Assembly (NCBI GenBank): GCA_023653055.1
Contig: JAMNXR010000017.1
Location: 1-64,000 of the forward strand
Length of the DNA stretch: 64,000 nucleotides
Source of the DNA: Burkholderiaceae bacterium
GTDB taxonomy: Bacteria > Pseudomonadota > Gammaproteobacteria > Burkholderiales > Burkholderiaceae_B
Reading direction: 5' to 3'
The position numbers and the translations under genes are program-made. The notes beneath the pieces were generated by a model. The model made no database searches. It saw nothing but the letters and a program-made list of their open reading frames with translations, and was not told the origin of the DNA. Within the stretch, counting starts at the first letter, position 1; each line of letters begins with the position of its first letter. Shown here piece by piece: positions 39,447-49,357 of this stretch.

Positions 39447-40592
39447 ATGCAACGACTCCGCAAGCATCTCTGCCTTGCATTTTTGGGGCTGGTAGGCACG
39501 GGTGCCTCTTCTGCGCAAAGCTCAGTCACCTTGTATGGTTTAGTGGACGGCGGATTACGCTACTCTTTGGTGAGCAACGAAACAATTAAAAACGTATCAA
39601 ACGTTGGCCTTGCCTACGGCACGCAGTCGGGCAATCGTTGGGGCATCCGAGGGGTCGAGAGCTTGGGTGGAGGCAATAGTGCCTTTTTTCAACTAGAAAG
39701 CGGTTTTGACCTCGGCAATAGCACTTTAGGTCAAAGTAGTCGGATGTTTGGACGTGCGGCCTGGTTGGGTCTACAAAACGCCTCTTGGGGTGACGTACGT
39801 TTAGGCCGAATGACCAACCTTTCCTCAGACTGGCTAGTCAAGTTTGTCGATCCTTTTGGTGGCGATCTCAACCAACTCAACATGGGGCATGCTTTTACCT
39901 CGGGTAACACCCTTCGCCTCAGCAATGTATTGATGTACAGAACGCCAATCTTTAGCAATATCCAAGCCGGTCTTGGGTATTCCTTTGCAACAGGTTTGTC
40001 CTCGAATGGCGGATCTACTGGCTATGACTTTGCAACCAATAACAATTCGCGTCAGTTGACCGCAGGTATCAAGTATGCCGCGGGTCCGGTGTTTGCTGCA
40101 GCCACCTACGAAAAAGCGTTTGCCTCGGGGTCGTCGGATGCTAGCGGCATGACGGTGAGTAATTGGAATATCGGTGCGACGTACGACTTTACAGTCTTCA
40201 AACTGAGTGCGGGGTATGGTCAAACGCGCGACGGTTTCTGGGCGGGCTCGGGTGCTGGGGGTTCAGGTGCGGCGATACCCACCATGCCTTCAGGTAATAA
40301 TTTAGCGGTCGAATTTGTACCTGGCGTTGGCTATAACAGCTACATCGTGGGGGCTACGATCCCAACCAACTCAATTTCTCGCCTCATGATTTCATGGACC
40401 ATGATTTCACCAAATACCGCGATGCAAGACCTCTACTCAGCCGGTAACCAAAATTCTTATAACTTAGGCTACTACTACGACTTTACTAAGCGCACAAATT
40501 TGTACGCCTATGTTGGACAAAGCACAAACTACGCGACCGATCGCGATGCGAAAAGTACTGTCGTAGGTGTGGGATTACGACATCAGTTTTGA
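39447..40592 (+). CDS. Gram-negative porin (Burkholderia/Bordetella type)
   Basis: Signal peptide ...GASSAQSSVTLYGLVDGGLRYS; SNRWGIRGVESLGGGNSAFFQLESGF; C-terminal VVGVGLRHQF. Confidence 0.95.
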   Translation: MQRLRKHLCLAFLGLVGTGASSAQSSVTLYGLVDGGLRYSLVSNETIKNVSNVGLAYGTQSGNRWGIRGVESLGGGNSAFFQLESGFDLGNSTLGQSSRMFGRAAWLGLQNASWGDVRLGRMTNLSSDWLVKFVDPFGGDLNQLNMGHAFTSGNTLRLSNVLMYRTPIFSNIQAGLGYSFATGLSSNGGSTGYDFATNNNSRQLTAGIKYAAGPVFAAATYEKAFASGSSDASGMTVSNWNIGATYDFTVFKLSAGYGQTRDGFWAGSGAGGSGAAIPTMPSGNNLAVEFVPGVGYNSYIVGATIPTNSISRLMISWTMISPNTAMQDLYSAGNQNSYNLGYYYDFTKRTNLYAYVGQSTNYATDRDAKSTVVGVGLRHQF

Positions 40593-40703
40593 GTGGAGTG
40601 CCAAGCGATAAAACGCTTCGTCACAAAACCTTCACACAACAGTCACCCAACGTTCATCTAGCCTCTCTACAGTCGATTCCAGTGTTCTTAACTGGAATCG
40701 ATC

Positions 40704-42383
40704 ATGAAACTTGCTTTCCCCCGTTTAGCCAAATTCATTGCGCTTGCCTTTGCAGGCGTCACGTTGACAGCGCACGTTACACACGCGCAGAATGCCACGC
40801 CGGACAATCGCCCAGTCGTGCGTGTCGCAGTTCAACAGATCTCCAACAGCGGTGCACTCGATCCGTTACGCGAGCAAAGCAACGTTGGCACACGCGTATT
40901 GCCGATGATATACGCAGGTCTCATTCAGCTCGACACTACCGGCGACTTGAAACCCATGGCGGGTATCGCTGAGTCCTGGAAGCGTATCGACGACCGTACG
41001 CTCGAGTTCAAGCTGCGCCCGGGCGTCAAGTTTCATAATGGTGATCCTGTCACAGTTGAAGATATCGCGTTTAGCTTTGGTCCTCAGCGTATGTTTGGTC
41101 AGTCCAAACCTAATACAGGCGCCGCGACTGCTCAGCCTGCAGCCACTGCAAAAGGCGCAGCCGCTGCCGCCAATGATCCCGCTTTTGCTATGGGTCCCAC
41201 ACCTCCACCCGAAGTGGTCGCGGTCGCACGTAATATCTGGCCTTCACTGATTGGCGTTGAGATTGTTGACGACAAAACCGTTCGTCTCGTCAACGCACTG
41301 CCTGACGTGACCCTTGAGGGTCGACTGGCGCGTCTAGGCTCTGAGATTATTTCCAAAAAAGCGTACTTAGCATCCAAGGACTGGAATACGTGGGCGCAAA
41401 ACCCCGTCAGTGCAGGACCTTTTAAAGTCAAAGAGCTCAAACAGGATCAGTCTCTGGTGTTGGTCGCCAATGATGACTATTTTGGTGGTAAACCCAACGT
41501 ACGCGAGATCCGCTACACGGTTGTGCCTGAGGTATCCTCGCGTATCAACGGTTTAATTTCCGGTCAATATGACTTTGTGACGGATATCCCACCCGATCAG
41601 TTCAAACTTATTCAAAACAACCCAAAGTTTGAAATCACCGGTGGTCCTGTGATGAATCACAGACTGGTGGTGTTTGATAAGACCAACGCTGTACTCGCCA
41701 ATCCCAAGATTCGCCAGGCGATGACGCATGCAATCGACCGCAAGGCTATTGTCGATGCCCTGTGGGGTGGTAAAACGACAATTCCCGCAGGCCTGCAGTG
41801 GGAGTTTTACGACAATATGTATATCAAGGACTGGGAAGTCCCCAAATACGACGTCGCTTTAGCTAAAAAACTGTTGAAAGAAGCTGGCTACAAAGGCGAG
41901 CCGATTCCTTTTCGCACGATGAACAACTATTACACCAACCAGACACAGACCGATCAGATCATGCTCGAGATGTGGAAAGCGGTAGGCTTGAATGTTCAGA
42001 TGCAAATGGCTGAAAACTGGTCGCAAATTTTTGAAAAAGGGCCAATGCGTGGTGTACGCGGCTGGTCCAACTCCGCCCCCTTTAGTGACCCTGTCAGCTC
42101 GATGGTCAATCAGCACGGCCCCAGGGGTCAGCAGCAGCGCATGGGTGAGTGGAGTAATGACGAGTTCAACACGCTTTCAAACGTGTTGGTGACCTCGGTA
42201 AATCATCAAGAGCGACGCGAGGCCTTTGCGCGCATGCTGGTGATCGCCGAGCGTGAAGATCCTGCTTACACAGTCTTGCATCGTACGGCCGTGTTTTACG
42301 CCAAGCGCAAGGATTTCGGATGGAAACCTTCACAAACATTCTTGATGGATTTCCGGGCTGAAAACCTTCAACCTCCAAAATGA
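40704..42383 (+). CDS. ABC transporter substrate-binding protein family 5 (peptide/opine type)
   Basis: Signal peptide; MAGIAESWKRIDDRTLEFKLRPGVKFHNGDPVTVEDIAFSF. Confidence 0.93.
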   Translation: MKLAFPRLAKFIALAFAGVTLTAHVTHAQNATPDNRPVVRVAVQQISNSGALDPLREQSNVGTRVLPMIYAGLIQLDTTGDLKPMAGIAESWKRIDDRTLEFKLRPGVKFHNGDPVTVEDIAFSFGPQRMFGQSKPNTGAATAQPAATAKGAAAAANDPAFAMGPTPPPEVVAVARNIWPSLIGVEIVDDKTVRLVNALPDVTLEGRLARLGSEIISKKAYLASKDWNTWAQNPVSAGPFKVKELKQDQSLVLVANDDYFGGKPNVREIRYTVVPEVSSRINGLISGQYDFVTDIPPDQFKLIQNNPKFEITGGPVMNHRLVVFDKTNAVLANPKIRQAMTHAIDRKAIVDALWGGKTTIPAGLQWEFYDNMYIKDWEVPKYDVALAKKLLKEAGYKGEPIPFRTMNNYYTNQTQTDQIMLEMWKAVGLNVQMQMAENWSQIFEKGPMRGVRGWSNSAPFSDPVSSMVNQHGPRGQQQRMGEWSNDEFNTLSNVLVTSVNHQERREAFARMLVIAEREDPAYTVLHRTAVFYAKRKDFGWKPSQTFLMDFRAENLQPPK

Positions 42384-43381
42384 GTCTTGACCTTCATCAG
42401 GTGAAAAATCAGTCTCCCGAGACGCTCTTGAGCGTCAAAGGACTGACTGTCGCCTTTGCGAACGACACACATGCGCACAGAGTTGTTCACAGCATCGACC
42501 TCGATATTAAAAAGGGAACAGCACTTGGCATCGTGGGCGAGTCGGGGTGTGGCAAAAGCGTGACATGGATGGCGATGTTGGGTTTATTAGGCGCCAAGGC
42601 CCGTGTCTCGGGAAGCGCCAAGCTCTCCGGACAAGAGCTGATCGGTCTCGACGATCGTAGTCTCTCAAAGATTCGTGGCGGTCAGATCGCGATGATTTTT
42701 CAAGATCCTGCCTCTTGTCTCAATCCCGTTCACCGTATTGAAAAGCAATTAGCTGAAAGCCTGGCGTTACACCGAGGCCTATATGGTGCCGAGGCACGCC
42801 AGGTTTCTTTGGATTTACTGGATCGGGTTCAAATGCCCAATGCAGCACAACGCTTGAGTGCCTACCCCCACGAATTATCCGGCGGTATGAATCAACGTGT
42901 CATGATCGCGATGGCCTTGGCGGGCGAGCCCGACTTGCTGGTTGCGGATGAACCCACCACGGCACTCGATGCGACGGTTCAGGCGCAGATTTTGGATCTA
43001 CTCAATCAGTTGCGCAAAGACTCCGACATGGCGCTGGTACTGATTTCTCATGACCTCGGTGTGATCGCAGAAGCGAGTGAGCGTGTAGCCGTCATGTATG
43101 GCGGTCGAATTGTCGAACTTTTACCCACAGACGATTTATTTACTCAGGGTCATCACCCCTATACCAATGGACTCTTGGCCGCGATGCCGTCGATCGAGTC
43201 CGAACAGACCACACTCAAGGCGATTCCCGGCCAGGTACCCAGCGCGGGTACAGACTTTAAGGGCTGTAGCTTTGCACCGAGATGCGATTTCACTCGCGAC
43301 GACTGTCATAACGTCTTACCCGCTCTGCGCAGAGTCCATGTCGAGCATCGTGTGGCATGTCACGTGGAGCGCGCCGCATGA
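42380..43381 (+). CDS. Oligopeptide/dipeptide-type ABC ATPase (DppD/OppD-like)
   Basis: [56 protein letters not shown]. Confidence 0.94.
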   Translation: MSLDLHQVKNQSPETLLSVKGLTVAFANDTHAHRVVHSIDLDIKKGTALGIVGESGCGKSVTWMAMLGLLGAKARVSGSAKLSGQELIGLDDRSLSKIRGGQIAMIFQDPASCLNPVHRIEKQLAESLALHRGLYGAEARQVSLDLLDRVQMPNAAQRLSAYPHELSGGMNQRVMIAMALAGEPDLLVADEPTTALDATVQAQILDLLNQLRKDSDMALVLISHDLGVIAEASERVAVMYGGRIVELLPTDDLFTQGHHPYTNGLLAAMPSIESEQTTLKAIPGQVPSAGTDFKGCSFAPRCDFTRDDCHNVLPALRRVHVEHRVACHVERAA

Positions 43382-44442
43382 CCCTCCTCCTCAAAGCGAC
43401 GCAGGTCACTCGAAACTTTAACGTCAAAGCCTCCAAAACATGGTTCGCCAAGCCGCGTGTGTTACGTGCGGTCAACCAGATCTCACTCGAACTCAATTCC
43501 GGTCAAACGTTAGGGCTTGTCGGAGAATCGGGATGCGGAAAATCTACGCTCGCGCGCATGCTGATTGGCTTACTGCCCACCTCAAGCGGTGAGATCACCT
43601 TTGCTGGGCAACCGATTCAAGCCAAACGCAATGCACACTGGCGCGCGCAACGCAGAGACATGCAGATGGTGTATCAAGATCCTCTCGCTGCGCTGGACCG
43701 TCGTCTCAAGATTTTCGATCAGGTCCAAGAACCACTCGTCATTCAAAAAATTGGCGATCGTGCCGCGCAGCTGGCTGCCACTCGCGAGGCGCTTGAATCA
43801 GTCGGAATTGGTCAGGATCTCTATGGCCGCTACCCCCACGAACTCTCCGGCGGACAACGTCAGCGTGTCGTGATGGCACGTGCGCTAGTACTCAAGCCTC
43901 AGTTACTCGTCTGTGACGAGCCTGTATCGGCATTGGATCTCTCGATTCAGGCACAGGTCATTAATTTATTATCCCAACTGCAAAAAAGTCGCAATCTCGC
44001 CATGTTGTTTATCAGTCATGACTTGCGTGTCGTGCGTCATATTTGTGATGACGTCGCGGTTATGTACCTCGGCAAAATCATCGAGCAAGGTCCTGCGAAT
44101 AAAATCTTATCTAATCCAGCGCACCCGTATACGGCTGCGCTGATTTCTGCGGTGTCTCACCCAAATGGTGCACGCGGCTTTCACGGCACTGACAGCAAGC
44201 TCCGCAAACGTATTCTATTGACAGGCGAACCCCCTAACCCGATTGATATCCCAACCGGTTGCGCTTTTCATCCGCGCTGTCCGAGCGTACTAGCACGCTG
44301 CAAGACGCAAGCGCCTGTCAAAACGATGCTTGATGCTCGACACTCGGTTGCTTGTCATTTGCACTCGGGGACTGCTCCACTTGCCTATATGCCCTCAGCA
44401 AATGAATCTTTACTTATCCCTCCAATCGAAGCTCTCGCCTGA
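43378..44442 (+). CDS. Oligopeptide/dipeptide-type ABC ATPase (DppF/OppF-like)
   Basis: [61 protein letters not shown] overlap with the upstream gene. Confidence 0.94.
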   Translation: MTLLLKATQVTRNFNVKASKTWFAKPRVLRAVNQISLELNSGQTLGLVGESGCGKSTLARMLIGLLPTSSGEITFAGQPIQAKRNAHWRAQRRDMQMVYQDPLAALDRRLKIFDQVQEPLVIQKIGDRAAQLAATREALESVGIGQDLYGRYPHELSGGQRQRVVMARALVLKPQLLVCDEPVSALDLSIQAQVINLLSQLQKSRNLAMLFISHDLRVVRHICDDVAVMYLGKIIEQGPANKILSNPAHPYTAALISAVSHPNGARGFHGTDSKLRKRILLTGEPPNPIDIPTGCAFHPRCPSVLARCKTQAPVKTMLDARHSVACHLHSGTAPLAYMPSANESLLIPPIEALA

Positions 44443-45359
44443 TGAACTATTTATTAACACGCGGCGCGCGCTCAGGTCTGACCGTTCTGTTGGTCGTGAC
44501 CTTTACTTTTTTTATCCTGAGAATGTCCGGCGATCCGGCGATGATGATTCTGTCGGCAGACGCGCCGCCTGAAGCCATCGAGGCATTTCGCCAGAGCTGG
44601 GGGCTCGACGCTCCGCTTTCTCACCAGTATTTTGGCTATCTCGGTAATATTCTGGCCGGTAATTTTGGTGTCTCGATGCGTAACGGCGCCTCTGCGATGT
44701 CACTAGTCCTCGAAGCCATCCCCGCCACCCTTGCCATCACACTCCCCGCCTTTGTATTGAAACTACTCCTTGGCATTCCAGCTGGCATATTTGCCGCATT
44801 TCACCGCAATACCTGGATAGACCGGCTCATCATGAGTTTTTCTGTCGCGGGTCACTCGATGCCGAGCTTTGTACTGGGGGTATTGCTAGTTTTGATTTTT
44901 GCTGTGTCGTTAGGATGGTTTCCGAGTGGCGGCTATGCCTCATGGGAGCATGCGATTTTACCCATTATTACTTTATCGATTGGTGGTGCGGCCGTGCTCG
45001 CCCGTTACACCCGTTCAGCCATGCTTGAGGTACTCGGTCAGCCTTACATCCGTGCAGCTTCCGCCAAGGGGCTGAGTTGGCGTCTTGTTGTCATCCGTCA
45101 TGCTCTGCCCAATGCAGCAGCACCCATTTTGACTATTATGGGCTTGATGCTTGGTGCCCTCATCGCTGGCGCAGTCGTAGTGGAAAGTGTATTTTCCTGG
45201 CCGGGTGTCGGCCGGTTGATTGTCTCGGCGGTTGCCAATCGAGATCTCGCCGTCGTGCAAGCAGCTTTGCTACTAGTGACATTCAGCATGGTGGGCGCTA
45301 ATTTACTGGTCGATGCACTTAACGTGATGATCGATCCTAAAATACGGTCATCCAAGTAG
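44442..45359 (+). CDS. Peptide-type ABC permease (DppB/OppB-like)
   Basis: GLDAPLSHQYFGYLGNILAGNFGVSMRNG; TRSAMLEVLGQPYIRAASAKGLSW. Confidence 0.94.
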   Translation: MNYLLTRGARSGLTVLLVVTFTFFILRMSGDPAMMILSADAPPEAIEAFRQSWGLDAPLSHQYFGYLGNILAGNFGVSMRNGASAMSLVLEAIPATLAITLPAFVLKLLLGIPAGIFAAFHRNTWIDRLIMSFSVAGHSMPSFVLGVLLVLIFAVSLGWFPSGGYASWEHAILPIITLSIGGAAVLARYTRSAMLEVLGQPYIRAASAKGLSWRLVVIRHALPNAAAPILTIMGLMLGALIAGAVVVESVFSWPGVGRLIVSAVANRDLAVVQAALLLVTFSMVGANLLVDALNVMIDPKIRSSK

Positions 45360-45368
45360 GAGAGTGAG

Positions 45369-46235
45369 ATGACAACACTGACACTCAAGCTCTCCAGCCT
45401 TCGCGGTCATTTACTCCGCTGTCCAGCCCTTGTGTTGATCGGCTGGATTTGGCTAGCAGTCATGCTGTTTGTCGCGCTCTTTGCCGAGGTCTTAACGCCC
45501 TACGTTTATACCGCGCTTGACTTGTCGGCGAGACTACAGCCTCCGGTTGGCTTTGGTGGACAGAGCAATCATCTTTTAGGCACCGACGAACTCGGACGTG
45601 ATGTCATGTCACGACTGATTACCTCTATTCGGATGAGCTTACTTATTGCATTTGCCAGTACGTTGATTTCTGCGTCGATCGGTTTAACGTTGGGCTTTTT
45701 GGCGGCACGCTTTCGAGGCTGGGTTGAGCAAGCGGTGATGGTGGCGATTGATTTTCAGGCCTCAATCCCCTTTATGCTGATTGCACTCGCAGTATTGGCG
45801 TTTTTTGGAAATACGCTAGTACTGTTTATCTGCCTCATGGGGTGCCATGGTTGGGAGCGCACGGCGCGCATCACGCGCAACTTGACAGTCTCCGCGATCG
45901 AGCAAGGCTATGCCAATGCAGTTCAAGCCCTCGGTGCAAGCACGTGGCGCATTTACTTTCGACATATCTTGCCCAACATCGCCAGCACCTTGATCGTCAG
46001 TATGACGCTGACCTTTCCAGAAGTCATTTTGCTCGAGTCTGGCTTATCGTTTTTAGGTTTGGGCGTACAAGCTCCTCTTACCAGCCTAGGCAATATGGTG
46101 GGTTATGGGCGCGAATATCTGCAATCCGCTCCATGGATCTTGCTGGCCCCAGCTTCGATTATCGTACTGACCACCCTTTCAATTTCCTTAGTGGGCGACT
46201 GGATACGCGACAAGCTCGATCCGACGCTGCAATAA
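45369..46235 (+). CDS. Peptide-type ABC permease (DppC/OppC-like)
   Basis: HLLGTDELGRDVMSRLI; ANAVQALGASTWRIYFRHILPNIASTLIV. Confidence 0.94.
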   Translation: MTTLTLKLSSLRGHLLRCPALVLIGWIWLAVMLFVALFAEVLTPYVYTALDLSARLQPPVGFGGQSNHLLGTDELGRDVMSRLITSIRMSLLIAFASTLISASIGLTLGFLAARFRGWVEQAVMVAIDFQASIPFMLIALAVLAFFGNTLVLFICLMGCHGWERTARITRNLTVSAIEQGYANAVQALGASTWRIYFRHILPNIASTLIVSMTLTFPEVILLESGLSFLGLGVQAPLTSLGNMVGYGREYLQSAPWILLAPASIIVLTTLSISLVGDWIRDKLDPTLQ

Positions 46236-46288
46236 ACCAACAACAGTTACAACAAATCCTGACATCAATTTAATGAGGAAGACTATTC

Positions 46289-47833
46289 ATGACACGCGCT
46301 AAAAAAAATGTACTCATGATTGTGGTGGATCAATGGCGTGGCGATACGCTCGGCAAGCTGGGTCATCCAACAGTGAAAACGCCAAACATCGATGCGCTCG
46401 CCAACGAAGGCGTGACGTTTGCAAAACACTACACGCAAGCCGTTCCTTGCGGTCCAGGTCGCGCCTCGATGCTGACCGGTCTCTATATGATGACGCACCG
46501 CGCGGTTCAAAATACTATTCCGCTTGATGCGCGGCATACCAACATCGCCAAAGAAGTCCGCAAAGCAGGTTACGAGCCCGCACTTGTCGGCTACACGACC
46601 ACAACGCCCGACCCTCGTGAGACTTCCCATCAAGATCCACGCTTTAAAGTGCTCGGTGCGGACATGGAAGGCTGGAAACCTGTCGGCTCTTGGGGCCTAA
46701 AAATGGAAGCCTATTTTGCCTGGGTCAAAGCCAAGGGCTATCCCGTTCCTAAAATCCCAACGAATATCTGGTTGCCCAAAGGTCAAGACGAAGACGACAT
46801 CGGTGCAACGGCCAAGCCAAGCATGATCCCTGCTGAACTGTCAGACACCTCTTTCTTTACAGACCGTGCGTTGGAGTATCTCAAAGGTACAGAGAACAAA
46901 CCTTGGTTTCTGCATCTAGGCTATTACCGTCCGCACCCACCTTTTATTGCCCCAGAGCCCTACAACGCGATGTATAAGCCTGAGGACTGCCCGGCCCCCA
47001 TTCGCGCAGAATCCGTGGATATCGAAGCAGCACAACACCCAATGCTGGAGTTTTATCTCAAGTCGATTGAGCGCAAAAAGTTTTTCGAACACGGTCAGGG
47101 TATGGGTGCCGACATGACAGAACAAGAAGTCTTACAAATGCGGGCGACCTATTACGGACTGATGTCCGAAGTCGACGCACATGTCGGACGTGTCTGTGAC
47201 TATCTCAAGCAAACCGGTCAGTGGGATAACACCTTGGTGATTCTCACCAGCGACCATGGCGAGCAACTCGGTGACCATCACCTGATGGGTAAACTTGGCT
47301 ATTTTGACCAGAGCTATCATATCCCCATGATCGTGCGCGACCCTAGTGAGTCGGCAAATCTTACCCGTGGCAAGATCGTCCGTCAGTTCACTGAGACGGT
47401 CGATACGATGCCGACGATTCTCGAATGGATGGGCCTCCCCGTGCCACGCACTTGCGATGGCGAGTCACTCCTGCCTTTTATACACCATGCTGAAGCGCCT
47501 GCTGGCTGGCGTACTGAAGTCCACTACGAGTTCGACTTTAGAAATATTTTCTATTCCAAACCAGAAGACTATCTCGGACTTGACATGGATGAGTGCTCGT
47601 TATCTGTGATCCAAAACGATCACTATAAATACGTGCATTTCGCAGCCTTGCCTCCCTTGTTTTTTGATTTAGAAAAAGATCCGGGTCAGATGCGCAACCT
47701 TGCTAAAGATCCCGCTTACGCAACACAGATGTTGGATATGGCTCAGAAAATGCTGAATTGGAAACTCAAGCATGCGGATCGTACGCTCACCGGCTATGCA
47801 GCGTCGCCTGAGGGGTTAGTATCAAGACTATGA
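46289..47833 (+). CDS. Sulfatase/alkaline phosphatase superfamily hydrolase (phosphonate monoester hydrolase-like)
   Basis: NVLMIVVDQWRGDTLG; formylglycine motif VPCGPGRASMLTG (CxPxR); TSDHGEQLGDHHLMGK. Confidence 0.9.
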   Translation: MTRAKKNVLMIVVDQWRGDTLGKLGHPTVKTPNIDALANEGVTFAKHYTQAVPCGPGRASMLTGLYMMTHRAVQNTIPLDARHTNIAKEVRKAGYEPALVGYTTTTPDPRETSHQDPRFKVLGADMEGWKPVGSWGLKMEAYFAWVKAKGYPVPKIPTNIWLPKGQDEDDIGATAKPSMIPAELSDTSFFTDRALEYLKGTENKPWFLHLGYYRPHPPFIAPEPYNAMYKPEDCPAPIRAESVDIEAAQHPMLEFYLKSIERKKFFEHGQGMGADMTEQEVLQMRATYYGLMSEVDAHVGRVCDYLKQTGQWDNTLVILTSDHGEQLGDHHLMGKLGYFDQSYHIPMIVRDPSESANLTRGKIVRQFTETVDTMPTILEWMGLPVPRTCDGESLLPFIHHAEAPAGWRTEVHYEFDFRNIFYSKPEDYLGLDMDECSLSVIQNDHYKYVHFAALPPLFFDLEKDPGQMRNLAKDPAYATQMLDMAQKMLNWKLKHADRTLTGYAASPEGLVSRL

Positions 47834-48495
47834 ATCCCCTTGCCACACTATTACTAAACAAAGAAGCCATCGTGTTTGATCTCGATGGCACGCTACTGCA
47901 TACCGAGCCAGATATTCGCATGGCGATCAATGCAGCGTTGACTGAATGCGGACATAGAACAATTGACCCGAACGTCGAACTCCCCAACCTACATGGCCCC
48001 TCCCGTGAACTAGTTGGAAGCGCCGTCGCCCTAGTCGATTTTCCTGAAGAAGGCTTAGACGTTTTAATCCCCGCCTACCAGAGACATTACAAAGTTCAAG
48101 CACACGCCCATTCAAATCTCTATCCAGGTGTCATGTCGCTGTTGGAGAACCTGCGAGATCGCGACATTAAACTTGCGATTTGCACCAATAAAATCGAAGC
48201 GAATGCACGCCATGCCTTAACAAAAACGGGCATTATCGATTTCTTTGATGTGATCACGGGTTCAGATACGACAGCCTTTCCCAAGCCACACCCCCTACCC
48301 TTGTCTCACACACTCAAGGAACTGGATGTTGCGCACGCGCATGCCGTACTAATTGGCGACACACATGTCGATGCGCGCTGCGCAGCGCGTTGCAATGTCG
48401 ACTTTATTTTGCATCAAAATGGCTATGGAAGACCCAGCGAAGCCGACTATCGGATCGCTGGGCAATTCAATACTTATGACAGCGTGTTTTCTTAG
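47830..48495 (+). CDS. HAD-superfamily phosphatase (phosphoglycolate phosphatase-like)
   Basis: IVFDLDGTLLHTEPDI, GDTHVDARCAARC. Confidence 0.9.
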   Translation: MNPLATLLLNKEAIVFDLDGTLLHTEPDIRMAINAALTECGHRTIDPNVELPNLHGPSRELVGSAVALVDFPEEGLDVLIPAYQRHYKVQAHAHSNLYPGVMSLLENLRDRDIKLAICTNKIEANARHALTKTGIIDFFDVITGSDTTAFPKPHPLPLSHTLKELDVAHAHAVLIGDTHVDARCAARCNVDFILHQNGYGRPSEADYRIAGQFNTYDSVFS

Positions 48496-48522
48496 TCTAT
48501 CACTGTGTTAAAAGTCAGGAGA

Positions 48523-48552
48523 TGGCAAGCTCAATCAATCAGCTTGCCATTT
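48523..48552. terminator. Hairpin terminator between convergent genes
   Basis: TGGCAAGCT-CAATCAATC-AGCTTGCCA followed by TTTT on the plus strand. Confidence 0.7.
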
Positions 48553-49355
48553 TCACGAAAGGGATGCGGACCATCATAGGGTCCGACGAACGCAAGGTGT
48601 GTCACTAATCCCTCTGGCGGCGACCAGCCAAACACACGATATGCGGGCGGCTCTAACATCCAAGTCGATGCAGCGTCCTCGGTCAGATTGAGTGTGACTT
48701 GATGAGCCGGCGAAGGGGTTGTGCTGGCAATCGTTCCGGCAAAGCGAACATCAATCGCACGATGTAGGTGTCCACAAATGACGCGCTCAACATTTGGATG
48801 ACGACTAATAATTTCCTTGAGACGCTCCACGCCACCCTGCATGCCGATCTTATCCATATGACCGATCATGGTCGTAAAAGGCGGATGATGCATCGCCACC
48901 ACGACGGGTTTACCACTATTTTTTTGGAGCTTTTGCTCCAGCCAGTCCAACCGCTCTTGACAGAGTGTGCCTCCACTTTCGCCTGGGATGCTCGTATCCA
49001 ACGTCAATAAGGTTAGCGGTCCGATTTCCACCTCATATTGAATAAAACCAGACGCGCCAAGATATGTATGGTCAGGAAACGCCGCGCGCAATCCCTCGCG
49101 TGTATCGTGATTACCTGGCATCAAGTAAACAGGGATATCGAGGGGCGCAATCAGCTCCGCTAGATGCTGATACTCTAACTCACGACCAAAATCTGTTAGA
49201 TCACCCGTCATCACCACCGCAAGGGGCTTTTGCCGCAAAGACATGACCGACTCCACAGCACGGCGCAAGTAAGGCGCAGTGTCTAGCTTGCCATACGCTA
49301 GGCGACCAGGCTCACGAATATGGGTATCGGATAATTGAACGAAAGAAATGGTCAT
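48531..49355 (-). CDS. Calcineurin-like metallophosphoesterase (CpdA-like phosphodiesterase)
   Basis: FVQLSDTHIREPGRL, VMTGDLTDFG, LMPGNHDTREGLR, VICGHLHRA. Confidence 0.92.
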   Translation of the reverse strand: MTISFVQLSDTHIREPGRLAYGKLDTAPYLRRAVESVMSLRQKPLAVVMTGDLTDFGRELEYQHLAELIAPLDIPVYLMPGNHDTREGLRAAFPDHTYLGASGFIQYEVEIGPLTLLTLDTSIPGESGGTLCQERLDWLEQKLQKNSGKPVVVAMHHPPFTTMIGHMDKIGMQGGVERLKEIISRHPNVERVICGHLHRAIDVRFAGTIASTTPSPAHQVTLNLTEDAASTWMLEPPAYRVFGWSPPEGLVTHLAFVGPYDGPHPFRENGKLID

Positions 49356-49357
49356 GT

